64,000 nucleotides of DNA from the NCBI GenBank assembly GCA_029821735.1, contig JALGSU010000014.1, positions 47,354 to 111,353 of the forward strand. Reading direction: 5' to 3'. Positions 45,273-55,292 of this stretch are shown here, in pieces. The position numbers and the translations under genes were made by a program. A model generated the notes under the pieces. That model saw only the letters and a list, made by a program, of their open reading frames with translations. It was not told where the DNA came from and made no database searches. How positions within the stretch are numbered: the first letter of the stretch is position 1; every line of letters starts with the position of its first letter. The stretch is from Candidatus Zipacnadia bacterium (lineage in GTDB: Bacteria > Armatimonadota > Zipacnadia > Zipacnadales > UBA5352).

Positions 45273-48200
45273 ATGGCATCAACCCGCTCGACGTTCCTCG
45301 ACTTCGCAGTGTTGGCCCTGTGCGTGATCACGCAACTTGGCTGCGCCATGGTCGGCAGCGCCGCGTCCCCTGACGGACTGTGGCGACTGGATGAAGCGAA
45401 GGGCGATACCGCCCGGGAGGCTTCCGGGAACGGCCCCGACGGCACAATCGTCGGGGCGAAGTGGACACGCGGCGTCTCAGGAGCCGCGCTGGAGTTCAGC
45501 GGCGCGGATCACCACGTCGACATCATCACCGACGACGATGCTGCCCGCGATGAGTTCACGATTTCCTTCTGGGCAAAGTGGCGCGGCGGCAACGGACAGA
45601 TGCCCATTGAGACCCTCGATTCTGCAGGCAACACAACGGGGTATGTCTTCTTCGTCTCAGGCAGCTTCTGCGTGAACTTCGCCGGTGACAAGGAGTTCTA
45701 TCCCGACAACGAGGCGCTCGCTGCCGACAAGTGGGCGCTGTATACCGTTACTCATTCAGCCGGCACCGTAACACTGTATGTCGACGGTTCCCCGGTCAGC
45801 ACCGATCAGAGAACATATCAGATCCACGGCTCCTTCCGGCTGGGGCGAAGTGCCGACCCGTACAAGTATCTGGGTGACATCGATGAACTCGCGGTCCATT
45901 ACCGCGCGCTGAGCGCCGACGAAGTCCGGGCGAGCTTCGACGCGATGCGCGACAAGCTCGCCCAGGCCGAGGAAGACCCCGATGCCCGGAAGGTCGCGCT
46001 GCCCGACGGGTTGGGTGGGGCTGAAGACGGAGCATGGTCGGTGCGGGTGACCGTGACATCCGACCTCGCGTTCCCCCGAGTTCCCATGGACCCCAAAATC
46101 AGCTTCGGGGGAATGCCGGGACGCCTTGACCCCAACTCAATCGAGGTCATCGACGTGGCCACCGGAGAAGCGGTGGCGAGTGCCATCGAGGACTTCCAGT
46201 ATGGCGACACGGGGCGCGTGGAGTGGGTCATCGAGAACCCCACCCACAGAGAATACGAGATCCGATTCCGGACCATGAAGCAGCGGCCCGCACTCGTGCC
46301 CCGCAAGTATACGCCACGGATCGGCGTCGGCGATCTGCTGCGCTACAACGCGGGCGAGCCGCGTCCGATAACCCCCATATACCTGACGGGGCTGGTGGAC
46401 GTCGACCAGGATGGGAAGCGAGACTTGCTCGGGATGTGGAACTACGCCCACCGCCCCGGCGACGCGTGGAGCGGCCCGGTCTACTACCCGCGCGTTGGCA
46501 GCGTCGACGAGTTTCGCTTCGGCGAGATGGTGCGCCTGCCCGGGCTGCCTGCCGCAGTCTATGCCACCTTCGCGGCGGGTGATGTGAATGCGGACGGGCT
46601 GGTCGACCTCGTGCGCACCAAACGTGGCGCCGCCTCGGTGGGCTTGCACCTGAACACGGGAAACGTGACTGAGGGGGGCATTCCTACGTTCAGCCGAGCC
46701 GGCACCACGCCCGCCCAAGGGGGCGACTGGATGCCCATACGCGTCGTCGACCTCGACGCGGACGGCGCGTGGGACCTGACGCTCGGGAAATGGCGCGTCT
46801 ACAACGAGGGGGCCGAGACGGGGGCTCTGGGCGAAGGCGCAGAAAGCGCAATCTACATCCGGAACACCAACGCGGATGGGTGGCCATTCTCCGCAGCCGA
46901 CGCGGCGGCACTGAGCACTGGAGGCGTCGGCACCGACTTCCTCGACATCGACGGGGACGGACGGCTCGACGCCGTGAGTCTGGTGCCTACCGCTTCCGAA
47001 CCCGGCCTGAGCGGGTTCGAGATCGGCTGGCAGAAGAACCTGGGTGGCACGCCGCCGGAGTTCGGGGATGTCGAGCTACTGGGCGAGATCAACGCTCAGG
47101 CCTGGCGTCCCACGCAGATCGCGGCCGTGCGCACGCCGCCACGCCAGGGACTTCTCGTGACCACCCGCGACTACCAGCGAGTGATGTTCTTCGAGCTGCT
47201 CACACCCGATGACGACGGCGCGCGCTTCCGCTTGTTCGGGACGGCCCAGTCCGACGCGGCGATCATGTCTCTGAGCGATCAGGCCGCACCATTTGTGTGC
47301 GACTGGGAGGGTGATGGCGATCAGGACCTGCTGGTGGGAGGAGGCTACGGATGGCCCCGGATCGCGATCAATGAGGGCGACGACGAGCATCCCGCTTTCG
47401 CGGAGGCCCAACTGATCATGTCCGGAGGCAAGCCAATCCGACTTCTGCGGGACGAGATACTCGGGCCGCCTGCCTGCTGGCACAACATGGGGTACACCTT
47501 CCCGGCATATGTCGACTGGGACGCCGATGGATTGCCGGACCTGATCCTGCCCAATGAGACCAACCGCATCCTCTGGTACAAGAACATCGGCACCCGGCAG
47601 GCACCTGAGTTTGGCGAGCAACGGCAGATCATCGCAGACGGGTATCCCGACTCGCCCCAGTTACGCACCGCCACCGCCGAACTCGTGGCCGGCCACGCTC
47701 ACGTCTACCCTCCGGACGAGAGCCAGCCGTTCTACTGGCGCTCGGGCTGTGGCTTCGCAGACTTCGATCGCGACGGCTTGATCGACATGGTGGCCAGGAA
47801 CTGGAGTAAATACAGCTTCGGTCTGTTCATGCAGTATCGTGGCGAGGATGGGGCACTGAGGCTGAAGAGGCAGCACAATCTCAGTGTGAGCGGCGGGGGC
47901 ACTTTCCACGGCACGCGCCCCAATGCCATCGACTGGGACGGGGACGGTCTGCTGGACATCGTTTACGCCAGGGCCACGAACGATCCGACCGCGGACACGA
48001 TCTTCATCGCGCGCAACATCGGCACGAACGAGGAGCCGATCTTCGAGGCCGAGCGGCCGCTGCGGTTCTTTGGCGAGCCCATCTACATTACGCGACACGG
48101 GCCGCACCCGTGGGCCGGCGACTTCGATGGCGACGGCAGGCCAGACCTGCTCTGCTACACAGAATGGAGCGTGTATCCGTTCTATACGCACGCTGCCATC

Positions 48201-48275
48201 GAGATGCCGCAGCGCCCTGAGTTCACACTCGGTCAACCGCAAAGGGCGCCCGTGCAAGCGCGCGAAGAACCGTGA
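45273..48275 (+). CDS. LamG-domain / FG-GAP (VCBS) repeat lipoprotein
   Basis: The protein has 1000 residues with a lipobox (QLGC, Cys24). Residues about 35-230 are a concanavalin-like LamG domain (DGLWRLDEAKGDTAREASGN; ALYTVTHSAGTVTLYVDG; GDIDELAVHYRALS). Residues about 380-985 contain nine calcium-loop FG-GAP/VCBS motifs of the type DxDxDGxxD (e.g. DVDQDGKRDLLG, DIDGDGRLDAVS, DFDGDGRPDLLC), which together suggest a seven-bladed propeller plus extras. The start has only a weak ribosome site. The protein probably binds glycans at the cell surface. It ends 24 bp from the convergent heparinase-propeller gene, whose product also carries a propeller. Confidence 0.75.
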   Translation: MASTRSTFLDFAVLALCVITQLGCAMVGSAASPDGLWRLDEAKGDTAREASGNGPDGTIVGAKWTRGVSGAALEFSGADHHVDIITDDDAARDEFTISFWAKWRGGNGQMPIETLDSAGNTTGYVFFVSGSFCVNFAGDKEFYPDNEALAADKWALYTVTHSAGTVTLYVDGSPVSTDQRTYQIHGSFRLGRSADPYKYLGDIDELAVHYRALSADEVRASFDAMRDKLAQAEEDPDARKVALPDGLGGAEDGAWSVRVTVTSDLAFPRVPMDPKISFGGMPGRLDPNSIEVIDVATGEAVASAIEDFQYGDTGRVEWVIENPTHREYEIRFRTMKQRPALVPRKYTPRIGVGDLLRYNAGEPRPITPIYLTGLVDVDQDGKRDLLGMWNYAHRPGDAWSGPVYYPRVGSVDEFRFGEMVRLPGLPAAVYATFAAGDVNADGLVDLVRTKRGAASVGLHLNTGNVTEGGIPTFSRAGTTPAQGGDWMPIRVVDLDADGAWDLTLGKWRVYNEGAETGALGEGAESAIYIRNTNADGWPFSAADAAALSTGGVGTDFLDIDGDGRLDAVSLVPTASEPGLSGFEIGWQKNLGGTPPEFGDVELLGEINAQAWRPTQIAAVRTPPRQGLLVTTRDYQRVMFFELLTPDDDGARFRLFGTAQSDAAIMSLSDQAAPFVCDWEGDGDQDLLVGGGYGWPRIAINEGDDEHPAFAEAQLIMSGGKPIRLLRDEILGPPACWHNMGYTFPAYVDWDADGLPDLILPNETNRILWYKNIGTRQAPEFGEQRQIIADGYPDSPQLRTATAELVAGHAHVYPPDESQPFYWRSGCGFADFDRDGLIDMVARNWSKYSFGLFMQYRGEDGALRLKRQHNLSVSGGGTFHGTRPNAIDWDGDGLLDIVYARATNDPTADTIFIARNIGTNEEPIFEAERPLRFFGEPIYITRHGPHPWAGDFDGDGRPDLLCYTEWSVYPFYTHAAIEMPQRPEFTLGQPQRAPVQAREEP

Positions 48276-48299
48276 CCTGTGGCCACAAAAGTTCACGCC

Positions 48300-51200
48300 T
48301 CACAGGTTCTGCAGGGCGAGCACCTTCCCCGAGCCGGTGACCAGGAACAGGCCCTCGGCCCACGCGGCGTCCGTGACCCCATCGATCTCCGACAACCAGG
48401 CCACTCCTCGGCCGTCAGCGTCGAGGCGGACCGCGGCGCTGTCGGTGACGGCGATGACTTCCTGGCGGGGGCCGCCGTCCAGTGTGATCGGCAGCAGCCG
48501 CAGGACCGGGCCGCCCAATGGTCTCGCCCACTGGATTGAGCCGTCGGCCGCCAGACAGTAGGCGTATTCGCTGGCCGAGCCGGCGACAACCGTCTGCTTG
48601 CCATCGCCCGTGAAGTCGGCGCCGCACAACGCGGTCACCACGTCCCCAAGCGGGGTCCGCCATCGCTCGGTGAGCTGACCCGCGTTACTGTCATGCGCGA
48701 AGACGTTGTTGAAGTTGGTGCCGCAGATGACCGCGAGCACGCCGGCGCCGTCGAGATCGGCCACCGCAACGGCAGTGAGCGCGGAGGCCCAGCCGTCATT
48801 GCCGTGCGAGCCCAGCCGCGTCCCCTCGGCGTCAAGTATGCTGACCTCGCTGATGCAGGTGATCTTCGCGGGGCCGCCGACGATCTCCATGCCGCCATCG
48901 CCGGTCATGTCCCACGCCAGCAGTGAGGTCATGACACCGTACTTGGTGAAGCGCCACAGCAGCGAGCCATCGCTGTCGAGGGCATGCAGGTTCATGTTCG
49001 CCGCGCCGAAGACCACCTCGTCGCGACCGTCACCGTCGATGTCAGCCGCAATCACCTTCTCGACCTCGCCGGCCTTCCAGTAGCGTCGCCAGTAGGGGTT
49101 GTCGGTGGCCGCGCCCTCGTAGCTCCACAGCTGTTCCCCATCGCGGCCCAGGCAGTAACATCTGCGGTCGTCGGAGCCAGCGACGATCTCCAGCTTTCCG
49201 TCGCCGTCCACGTCCGCAGTGCACACCGAGTTAATCTTGCCGTCGGCCGCGAACTCCCACATCAGCGCCCCAGCATCGTCGAGCAGGCATACGCGGTTAT
49301 CCTCGCAGCCCACGATCACGCGCCGCTGGCCATCGCCCTCCAGGTCCGCGACCGCCACGCTCAGTGCCGGCGCGCCCACGTCCGCCTGCCAGCGGACGCC
49401 CATGCCCTCCGCCCCGGCGAAGGGCGCCGCGCGGGGCGTCAGGCGATCAGTCGTGTGCAGCGAATCGATCGTCGCCCGCAGTTGCCTGGTCAGCAGCCCG
49501 GGCTTCGGGCCGGTGAACTCGCTGCGGCCAGGCGCAAGCTCCTGCTCGACACCGGCCAAGGTGAAACGCACTGGCTCGTCGCCGACGAACGCCACGCCCT
49601 CGCCGGTCACCGGGTTGAGCTCGAAGCTCAGCGGCGCCTGTGCGCGCAGGCTCAGTGGCCCGTAGTCGAGGCGCGTCGCATCACGTGCTACCACGCGGTC
49701 AGCGCTGAGCACGACTGCCTCCGCATCCGTGTCCAGCCCAGCCACCGTCGCCCCGGGGCGCAGTGCAACAACCGTCACATCCTCGTCGGCCTGCCCGCGA
49801 ATTGCCCACGCGCGCTCGTAACGCTCGAGCCGGTAGTCGCGCACGCGCTGCGTGCCCGAGACTGACAGCAGGTTGGCGACGCTGCGCACCTCCCCGGCCC
49901 GCATGGATCCCGCGGTCTGCTGCTGCAGGATGTTGACGACCGGCTCGGCATACTTGTAGTCGACCCACCACTTGCCGAAGTTGTCGCGGTCGCGGACCAT
50001 GCTCAGCGACTGCGCGCCCGAACTGGCGATGGTCAGCGCATCGACCTGCTCGCCTCCCGTCGGCCCGAGCACGGCGTCCTCGGCCTCGATCGCCAGCGCC
50101 TCACCGCCCGGGCCGCGCAACTGCAGCCGGTCGACCAAGGTTCCGGCTCCCTCGCGCAAGGTGAGTGTCACCTCGTGCTCTCCGGCCTCCTCGACGCTGA
50201 GGGCGAGGGTCGCGGCGGTCAGGTCGGTTTGCGACACGTGCAGCTCTCCGACGCGATTCCCGTCGAGGTCCACGTACAGTGAATCATTGCCGGAGTGCGA
50301 GCCGCGTGCATCAACCGTGAGCATCCAGGCGCCCGCGTCGAGCGTAACTGGCCAGCGGACCTCGCCGGCCTTGGTCAGGTACTCGACGACCTGCCCTCCT
50401 CCGGCACCCGCCAGGGCCACCGGCTTGACCGTCCCCCGGCCGCTCATCGGTCGCTGGGTCACGCGCAGATCGGGACCGTCGAGCTCCGGTTCGCCCAGAG
50501 TCCGCCAGTAGCAGCGCGTGCTGTACTGACCGTCTTCGAGTGCCTGCAACTCATCGACCACCAGGAAGTACTCGCCCTTGCGCCACAGTATGTGGCGCCG
50601 CCAGTCGAGGCCGTTGTAGTCGGGCACGGAGGTCTGGGTCAGGCCGAAGGCATTCAGGTTCGCGGCCGTGTCCAGGGCCGCCAGTGGCGGCGAGGCCGCG
50701 CCCATGCCGTCTCGCAGCACGGTCACCGTGTTGTGGTCGCGCATGTTCGGCCCCTCGGCGTAGGACATGTCGACCAGCCAGGTGCGCCCGTGGGCGGTCA
50801 TCTGGGTGATGCCATTGGTGTCGAAGTGTCCGTGGCTGCCCATGCCAATCCCGTCGATGAGCAGATACTCGTCCTGAGGATCGAAGCTGGCGCGGAAAGA
50901 GAGTTTGTCAAAGCAGCGTTCCAGCGGAAGGTTGGGCTCGGGCTCGCTCGGCATGGTTTCGTGCAGCCGGTAGAAGCCACTATCCATGGGCGCGACCGCG
51001 ATGCCCAGCAGGTCCGTCGGCTCGACGGACTCAACGCCGCGCGCAAGGTCGTCGACTCCCGAAGTGCCCGCGCCGTAGTGCTTGTCGGTCATCCACTGGT
51101 AGCGCCCGTCACCGTAGCGCCAGGCGGCGAGCCGCATGATTTCCGCCGGGAAAGACCATGCAGTCCAGCAGTCGCCGCTGAGCGTACCCCAGCCGAGGTT

Positions 51201-52400
51201 ATCGACCGCGATCATGGCCCGGTCGGCCGCTACACGGAACTGCCCGTTGTCGAAGATTGTGGTGTCGCCGCTGGCCAGCGCCCACCAGGCGGTCTGGTAG
51301 AGCGTGGTCCATTCATATTGGTTGCAGTCGCACATGGGCTTATGGAACTGCGACTGGGTGGTGAACAGTTGGCGCGCCCACTGCATGTATTGCTCGCCCT
51401 CGTCCTGCAGGCCCCACGTCAGGAGGTAGCGCCCCCCGAACCAAGCGTCGAGACCGGGCAGCGTCTGGTGATTGTGCCGCACGCCGCCCTGCTCAATGCC
51501 GCTCTGGAAGAAGCCGTAGCGGGTGCCCTCTTTGGAGCGCAGCAGGTAGAGCAGGTGGTTGGCGATGCGCAGGCGATCCTCGTCAGTGAACAGTGGGCTC
51601 TCCTCTATGCGGTCCCATGCCACGACAGCTCCCCACAGGTTCATGTGCGTGCCCGAGCCGGGGCCATCGAGCTCAGCGTGGCGAGCCATATAGAGCTTGA
51701 ACATCTCGACGTAGTCAGGGGAGCCAGTTGTTGCGTAGTTGTTCGCCATCATCGCCGCGCCAGAGATCAGCCCGCGCCCGTTGTCAAAGCCCACCTGCTC
51801 TGCGGTGCGCTTGGCATGGCCAGCTTTGGATTCATCGGATAGCGTCGGGGTCTGCCGGCCCGGCTCGAACGCGAGCACGAAGCCCGGCAGCGACAACGAA
51901 CGGTCTTCGTGCTGGAGTTCCACGAGCAGCACGTCGACGGCCGAGATGGCGGTCTCCGCGCCCCCCGCGCCCGCGAAGATCACGTTGCGCCCGGTGTTGT
52001 AGGGGTTGTGCAGCGAGCGGACAACCACGCGGGCGTCTCCGGAGCGCCAGGTTTCGCGCAGGAAGTACTCGAGATACAGACGCTCGACGAAGGCGTTGTC
52101 AGGCACGTTGCCGACAGCGATGATGTGCCACTGGGCAAGGTCCTCGGCGCTCACGTTGTCGGGCGCGCGCACGGGCAACTCCGCCCCGGTCAGTTCCCGG
52201 CAACGCGCCTGCAGCCGCTCGACGGCCGGCTGCCAGGCCGTCCCGGTGGGTGCCACTAACAGGGCTTTGGGGACGCCGTCGGTCACGAGTTCGGTCTGCA
52301 GATAGAGAGGCTTGACCTGCACGAGAGGCGGCAGGTCATCGGCCCTGAGCATGAGAGGGCTGAGCGCAATCAGGACGAGCAACATGCCAAGCATGGTCAT
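48300..52400 (-). CDS. Heparinase II/III-like lyase fused to a C-terminal beta-propeller
   Basis: The ATG at 52400 is chosen for the GGAGG 6 bases upstream. The protein has 1366 residues and a signal peptide (MLLVLIALSPLMLRA). Residues about 190-730 carry an (alpha/alpha) toroid followed by the heparinase II/III beta-sheet region, with RHNHQTLPGLDAW, YEWTTLYQTAWW and the conserved GSHGHFDTNG (about 525-534). Such enzymes cleave uronic-acid-containing chains by beta-elimination. Residues about 1000-1366 contain six FG-GAP/PQQ-type blades (DVDGDGKLEIVAG, DIDGDGRDEVVFG). Between lies a beta-sandwich. The lyase-propeller pairing on one chain is unusual. Its substrate may be alginate-, heparin- or other polyuronate-like. 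Confidence 0.75.
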   Translation of the reverse strand: MTMLGMLLVLIALSPLMLRADDLPPLVQVKPLYLQTELVTDGVPKALLVAPTGTAWQPAVERLQARCRELTGAELPVRAPDNVSAEDLAQWHIIAVGNVPDNAFVERLYLEYFLRETWRSGDARVVVRSLHNPYNTGRNVIFAGAGGAETAISAVDVLLVELQHEDRSLSLPGFVLAFEPGRQTPTLSDESKAGHAKRTAEQVGFDNGRGLISGAAMMANNYATTGSPDYVEMFKLYMARHAELDGPGSGTHMNLWGAVVAWDRIEESPLFTDEDRLRIANHLLYLLRSKEGTRYGFFQSGIEQGGVRHNHQTLPGLDAWFGGRYLLTWGLQDEGEQYMQWARQLFTTQSQFHKPMCDCNQYEWTTLYQTAWWALASGDTTIFDNGQFRVAADRAMIAVDNLGWGTLSGDCWTAWSFPAEIMRLAAWRYGDGRYQWMTDKHYGAGTSGVDDLARGVESVEPTDLLGIAVAPMDSGFYRLHETMPSEPEPNLPLERCFDKLSFRASFDPQDEYLLIDGIGMGSHGHFDTNGITQMTAHGRTWLVDMSYAEGPNMRDHNTVTVLRDGMGAASPPLAALDTAANLNAFGLTQTSVPDYNGLDWRRHILWRKGEYFLVVDELQALEDGQYSTRCYWRTLGEPELDGPDLRVTQRPMSGRGTVKPVALAGAGGGQVVEYLTKAGEVRWPVTLDAGAWMLTVDARGSHSGNDSLYVDLDGNRVGELHVSQTDLTAATLALSVEEAGEHEVTLTLREGAGTLVDRLQLRGPGGEALAIEAEDAVLGPTGGEQVDALTIASSGAQSLSMVRDRDNFGKWWVDYKYAEPVVNILQQQTAGSMRAGEVRSVANLLSVSGTQRVRDYRLERYERAWAIRGQADEDVTVVALRPGATVAGLDTDAEAVVLSADRVVARDATRLDYGPLSLRAQAPLSFELNPVTGEGVAFVGDEPVRFTLAGVEQELAPGRSEFTGPKPGLLTRQLRATIDSLHTTDRLTPRAAPFAGAEGMGVRWQADVGAPALSVAVADLEGDGQRRVIVGCEDNRVCLLDDAGALMWEFAADGKINSVCTADVDGDGKLEIVAGSDDRRCYCLGRDGEQLWSYEGAATDNPYWRRYWKAGEVEKVIAADIDGDGRDEVVFGAANMNLHALDSDGSLLWRFTKYGVMTSLLAWDMTGDGGMEIVGGPAKITCISEVSILDAEGTRLGSHGNDGWASALTAVAVADLDGAGVLAVICGTNFNNVFAHDSNAGQLTERWRTPLGDVVTALCGADFTGDGKQTVVAGSASEYAYCLAADGSIQWARPLGGPVLRLLPITLDGGPRQEVIAVTDSAAVRLDADGRGVAWLSEIDGVTDAAWAEGLFLVTGSGKVLALQNL

Positions 52401-52486
52401 GGCCGACCTCCAGAAATGGCGGGGCCTGCATGGACGGTCCTCGAACGAATTGACTCGCGCGACGGCGGGGCTGACGGCCGGCCGGG

Positions 52487-55126
52487 TCACTGCAGCCGCT
52501 CAATCCAGACGATGACTTGACGTCGCAGGTCGGTCATGTCGACGGTCTCCTCGGCGGCCACGCGCTCGGCTGCAGCTTGCAGCCACGTCTCCGCCCGGGT
52601 GGCCACTTCGCGTTTCGCGGGATCGAGCTTCGTGCGTTCAATAGCATTGAGAAGTGTGCTTACGTACCTCACATCGTCAACGCCCTCGCGGAAGCCCTCC
52701 CACTGCACCGTGCCAATCACACCGTCCACGGTCTGGTAAGTCATGTTGTGATCGCGGTAGCGGGTGCTGTCAAAGTCGTTCCAACCGTGCCCAAACGAAT
52801 GCTGATAGGCGTAGTCCATCGCGCCATCGTAGCCGACACTCCACAGCAGCAGACCAAAGTTGCGGCGGTAGGTCTCAGGCTCTTCCACGCCGCACTGCGG
52901 ATGGCCGTAGTTGAAGATCCGCCCACCCACGCTATGCGCCTTCTCCGCCTCTTCAGCAAGCGGCTGCCCTGACCACACCGGCAGGTCCAGCAGATCGCCC
53001 ACCAGGTCGAACCAGTCCTTGTAGCACGCCACGAAGACCTTCGCGCCCGACTCATGTACCGCCTCGAACGCGTTGCGCTCGGCCTGCAGCTCCTCCCCCT
53101 TCGCCTCGTCGATCCCGTAGACGTAAAGCGTCTCGTAGCCGCGCCCCTCGATGAACTCACGCCATCTCTGCACGCCCTCGCGCAGGTTCGCCAACTCCTC
53201 CTCGCTTTTCGGCGCGCCGGTGCCAATCCCCAGCGAATACACGCGCTTCTCGTGCATTCCCGCCTGCTCGCGCAGTTCGAACACACGGGGCAGCAGCGTC
53301 TCATCGAGCTTCTGGTAAATCGTCGGGTTCGTCACACCGTGCGCCACCATGTCCCGCATCTCCGCCAGAAACTGATCCTCGGACTTGCCCTCCGACGATA
53401 TGCTGCCTGCGCCCGATTCGGTGAGCTTCCCGCGGTAGTAGATCGAGTATTCCAGCGCGGAGTCGTCCAGCGTGAAGGGCAGCACTCGCAGCCGCACCGG
53501 CAGCTCCTCGGTCATCCCGCCATCCGCGGTCACGGTGATCGTGCCCGAGTATGTACCGGGGGCCGCGTCCTCAGGCACGTGCGCCGTCAGCCACCACTGC
53601 TTGAGCCGCCGCGCGGGCATGTTCACCGGCTGGAGCGTCGCCGCGTCCTCCGGCCGCAGATTGGCCAGGTGCGGACTCTCCTCAGTAGAGACATCCAGGT
53701 AGCGGTCCGAACCGGCCTCGGCGCGCACGTAGTTGCGCTGCTCTTCATAGTCCACGCGCACGAGGTCGTCGTCCTTGAGCAGCAATTCCGGTGCCGGGAT
53801 GAGTTGCCCGATGTCGCCGATGCCACGTCCCGCCTGGTACCAGCACTGCACCACCCACGGCTCGATCACGCTCGCGGGCAGCGTTTCGGCCCCGGAGCGC
53901 AGGTCGCTGATCTCAAGATCAACCCCGCTCAACTCCTCCACCGCGTAGACCGCGAAGGTCGCCGATTCGTACTCGCCCGGCGTCGCTGTGATCTCGATGC
54001 GCCTGTGACTCTTCAGGCCCTGCGGCCAGCGGTTGCTGAGCAGCCTCCTGTTGGTCATCGCGTCCGTGATGAAGATCTCCCATGGCTCCCGCCCGCCGCG
54101 CGTTGCCGCCAGCATGGCGATCTCATCAGCCGCGTCGTCCGCCGCACGCTCCAGGCGCGTCAGTCGTCCCTCGAAGGGCGGCCACTGCTCGCGGAAGTTC
54201 TCGCCGGTCAGCTTCGCCAGGCCGAACTGCAGGTTGCGCTGCCGGCCCATGAGCCGCCTGACCATCCGGGCCGCGTCCTCCCGCGCCACCTCCGGCAACT
54301 GCGCGGCATCCTCAGCGAGGTCCTCCAGCACAGGCTCCAGGGCCAGCAGCCGTGGTCTGAGCATCCCGTTCATCAGCGCCTCGAATTCGAGCGCCTCTAT
54401 CCGCTCGGCGGTTGCTGCGGCGTCGCGAGTGAACACAATCTGCCCGAAGTTCGCCGTATCGTGGAAGCTTCGCACCAGCGGCGCCCAAGTGGTGTAGGCT
54501 GCCTTCGGAGTGCGCGATCGCGAGATGTTGCCTCGCCAGACGTCGCCGGCGGCAACATCGACGCCGAACGCCGCGAAGGGGATCGCGATCTCCAGCGACC
54601 AGTAGTCATCCCCGATTTCTGCCTCCGCCTGCCACTCGGCGGTGAAGGCGTTCGGGGAGTTCATGCCGATCTCGTCGTAGCGCGTCCCCAGCGGGTTGAC
54701 CACGAGGTGGAAGTAGCGGATGCGTTCCTCGAACTGCATGAGAATCGGCGAGTCCGGAGGCACGAGGAATATCTCAATACAGTCGTCGTAGTAGGTGGGG
54801 CCGTCGCGCTTGTCGATGGTCGCCTTCAACCGCTCTGGCTGCGGCTCATCGCAGCGCACGCCGATGTAGAGCCGGGTCGCATCGAAGAGCATGTACCCGG
54901 TCGTCTGCACCTCGGCCGGACGGTGCAGCGTCAGCGTCTGGAACGGCGTCATCGGCAGCGTACGCGACCACGCCTCATCGGACAGGTCGCCGTCGATCGC
55001 AGGCGCGTCCGGCGCATATGTCGCCGCTCCTACCTCGAACGGCAGGCCGGTCGATTGAGCTGCCAACGGCACTGCAGCAAGCACAAGCGCGACAAGCGTC
55101 AGCGTGGCTGTCGATCGCGCAAACAC
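52487..55126 (-). CDS. Exported CBM9-like + DUF4091 protein
   Basis: The start is taken as GTG at 55126, which has AGGGAG 8 bases upstream and yields a signal peptide (LTLVALVLAAVPLAA). The protein has 879 residues. Residues about 25-215 form a CBM9-like/DOMON domain (APAIDGDLSDEAWSR; TRLYIGVRCDEPQ; YYDDCIEIFLV). A helical segment follows, then a beta-sandwich (about 365-560) and a probable TIM barrel. The C-terminal DUF4091 signature is present (FREGVDDVRYVSTL, near residue 830). It relates to the DUF4091 protein at 5238 but adds a binding domain. Glycoside hydrolase activity is likely, with unknown substrate. It lies 86 bp from the heparinase-propeller gene. Confidence 0.75.
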   Translation of the reverse strand: MFARSTATLTLVALVLAAVPLAAQSTGLPFEVGAATYAPDAPAIDGDLSDEAWSRTLPMTPFQTLTLHRPAEVQTTGYMLFDATRLYIGVRCDEPQPERLKATIDKRDGPTYYDDCIEIFLVPPDSPILMQFEERIRYFHLVVNPLGTRYDEIGMNSPNAFTAEWQAEAEIGDDYWSLEIAIPFAAFGVDVAAGDVWRGNISRSRTPKAAYTTWAPLVRSFHDTANFGQIVFTRDAAATAERIEALEFEALMNGMLRPRLLALEPVLEDLAEDAAQLPEVAREDAARMVRRLMGRQRNLQFGLAKLTGENFREQWPPFEGRLTRLERAADDAADEIAMLAATRGGREPWEIFITDAMTNRRLLSNRWPQGLKSHRRIEITATPGEYESATFAVYAVEELSGVDLEISDLRSGAETLPASVIEPWVVQCWYQAGRGIGDIGQLIPAPELLLKDDDLVRVDYEEQRNYVRAEAGSDRYLDVSTEESPHLANLRPEDAATLQPVNMPARRLKQWWLTAHVPEDAAPGTYSGTITVTADGGMTEELPVRLRVLPFTLDDSALEYSIYYRGKLTESGAGSISSEGKSEDQFLAEMRDMVAHGVTNPTIYQKLDETLLPRVFELREQAGMHEKRVYSLGIGTGAPKSEEELANLREGVQRWREFIEGRGYETLYVYGIDEAKGEELQAERNAFEAVHESGAKVFVACYKDWFDLVGDLLDLPVWSGQPLAEEAEKAHSVGGRIFNYGHPQCGVEEPETYRRNFGLLLWSVGYDGAMDYAYQHSFGHGWNDFDSTRYRDHNMTYQTVDGVIGTVQWEGFREGVDDVRYVSTLLNAIERTKLDPAKREVATRAETWLQAAAERVAAEETVDMTDLRRQVIVWIERLQ

Positions 55127-55292
55127 GATGACCACTCCCTCAGGCGGTGTCGGTCGGCCAGTCCGGGATGACAGGATACCTTGCGGCACCCTGTGGCACC
55201 TTCGCCGCTGGCGCGCCCGACCCTTGTTTCGCCGCCCACACTTGCCCGATCGCAGCACGTCCCGCCGTCAACGGCAGATGAGGGCTCGGCGC

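Noticed and set aside
53054..55171. Long plus-strand frame opposite the CBM9-DUF4091 gene
   Set aside because: Composition is that of a GC-rich shadow frame, and the minus-strand protein has defined domains and a ribosome site.
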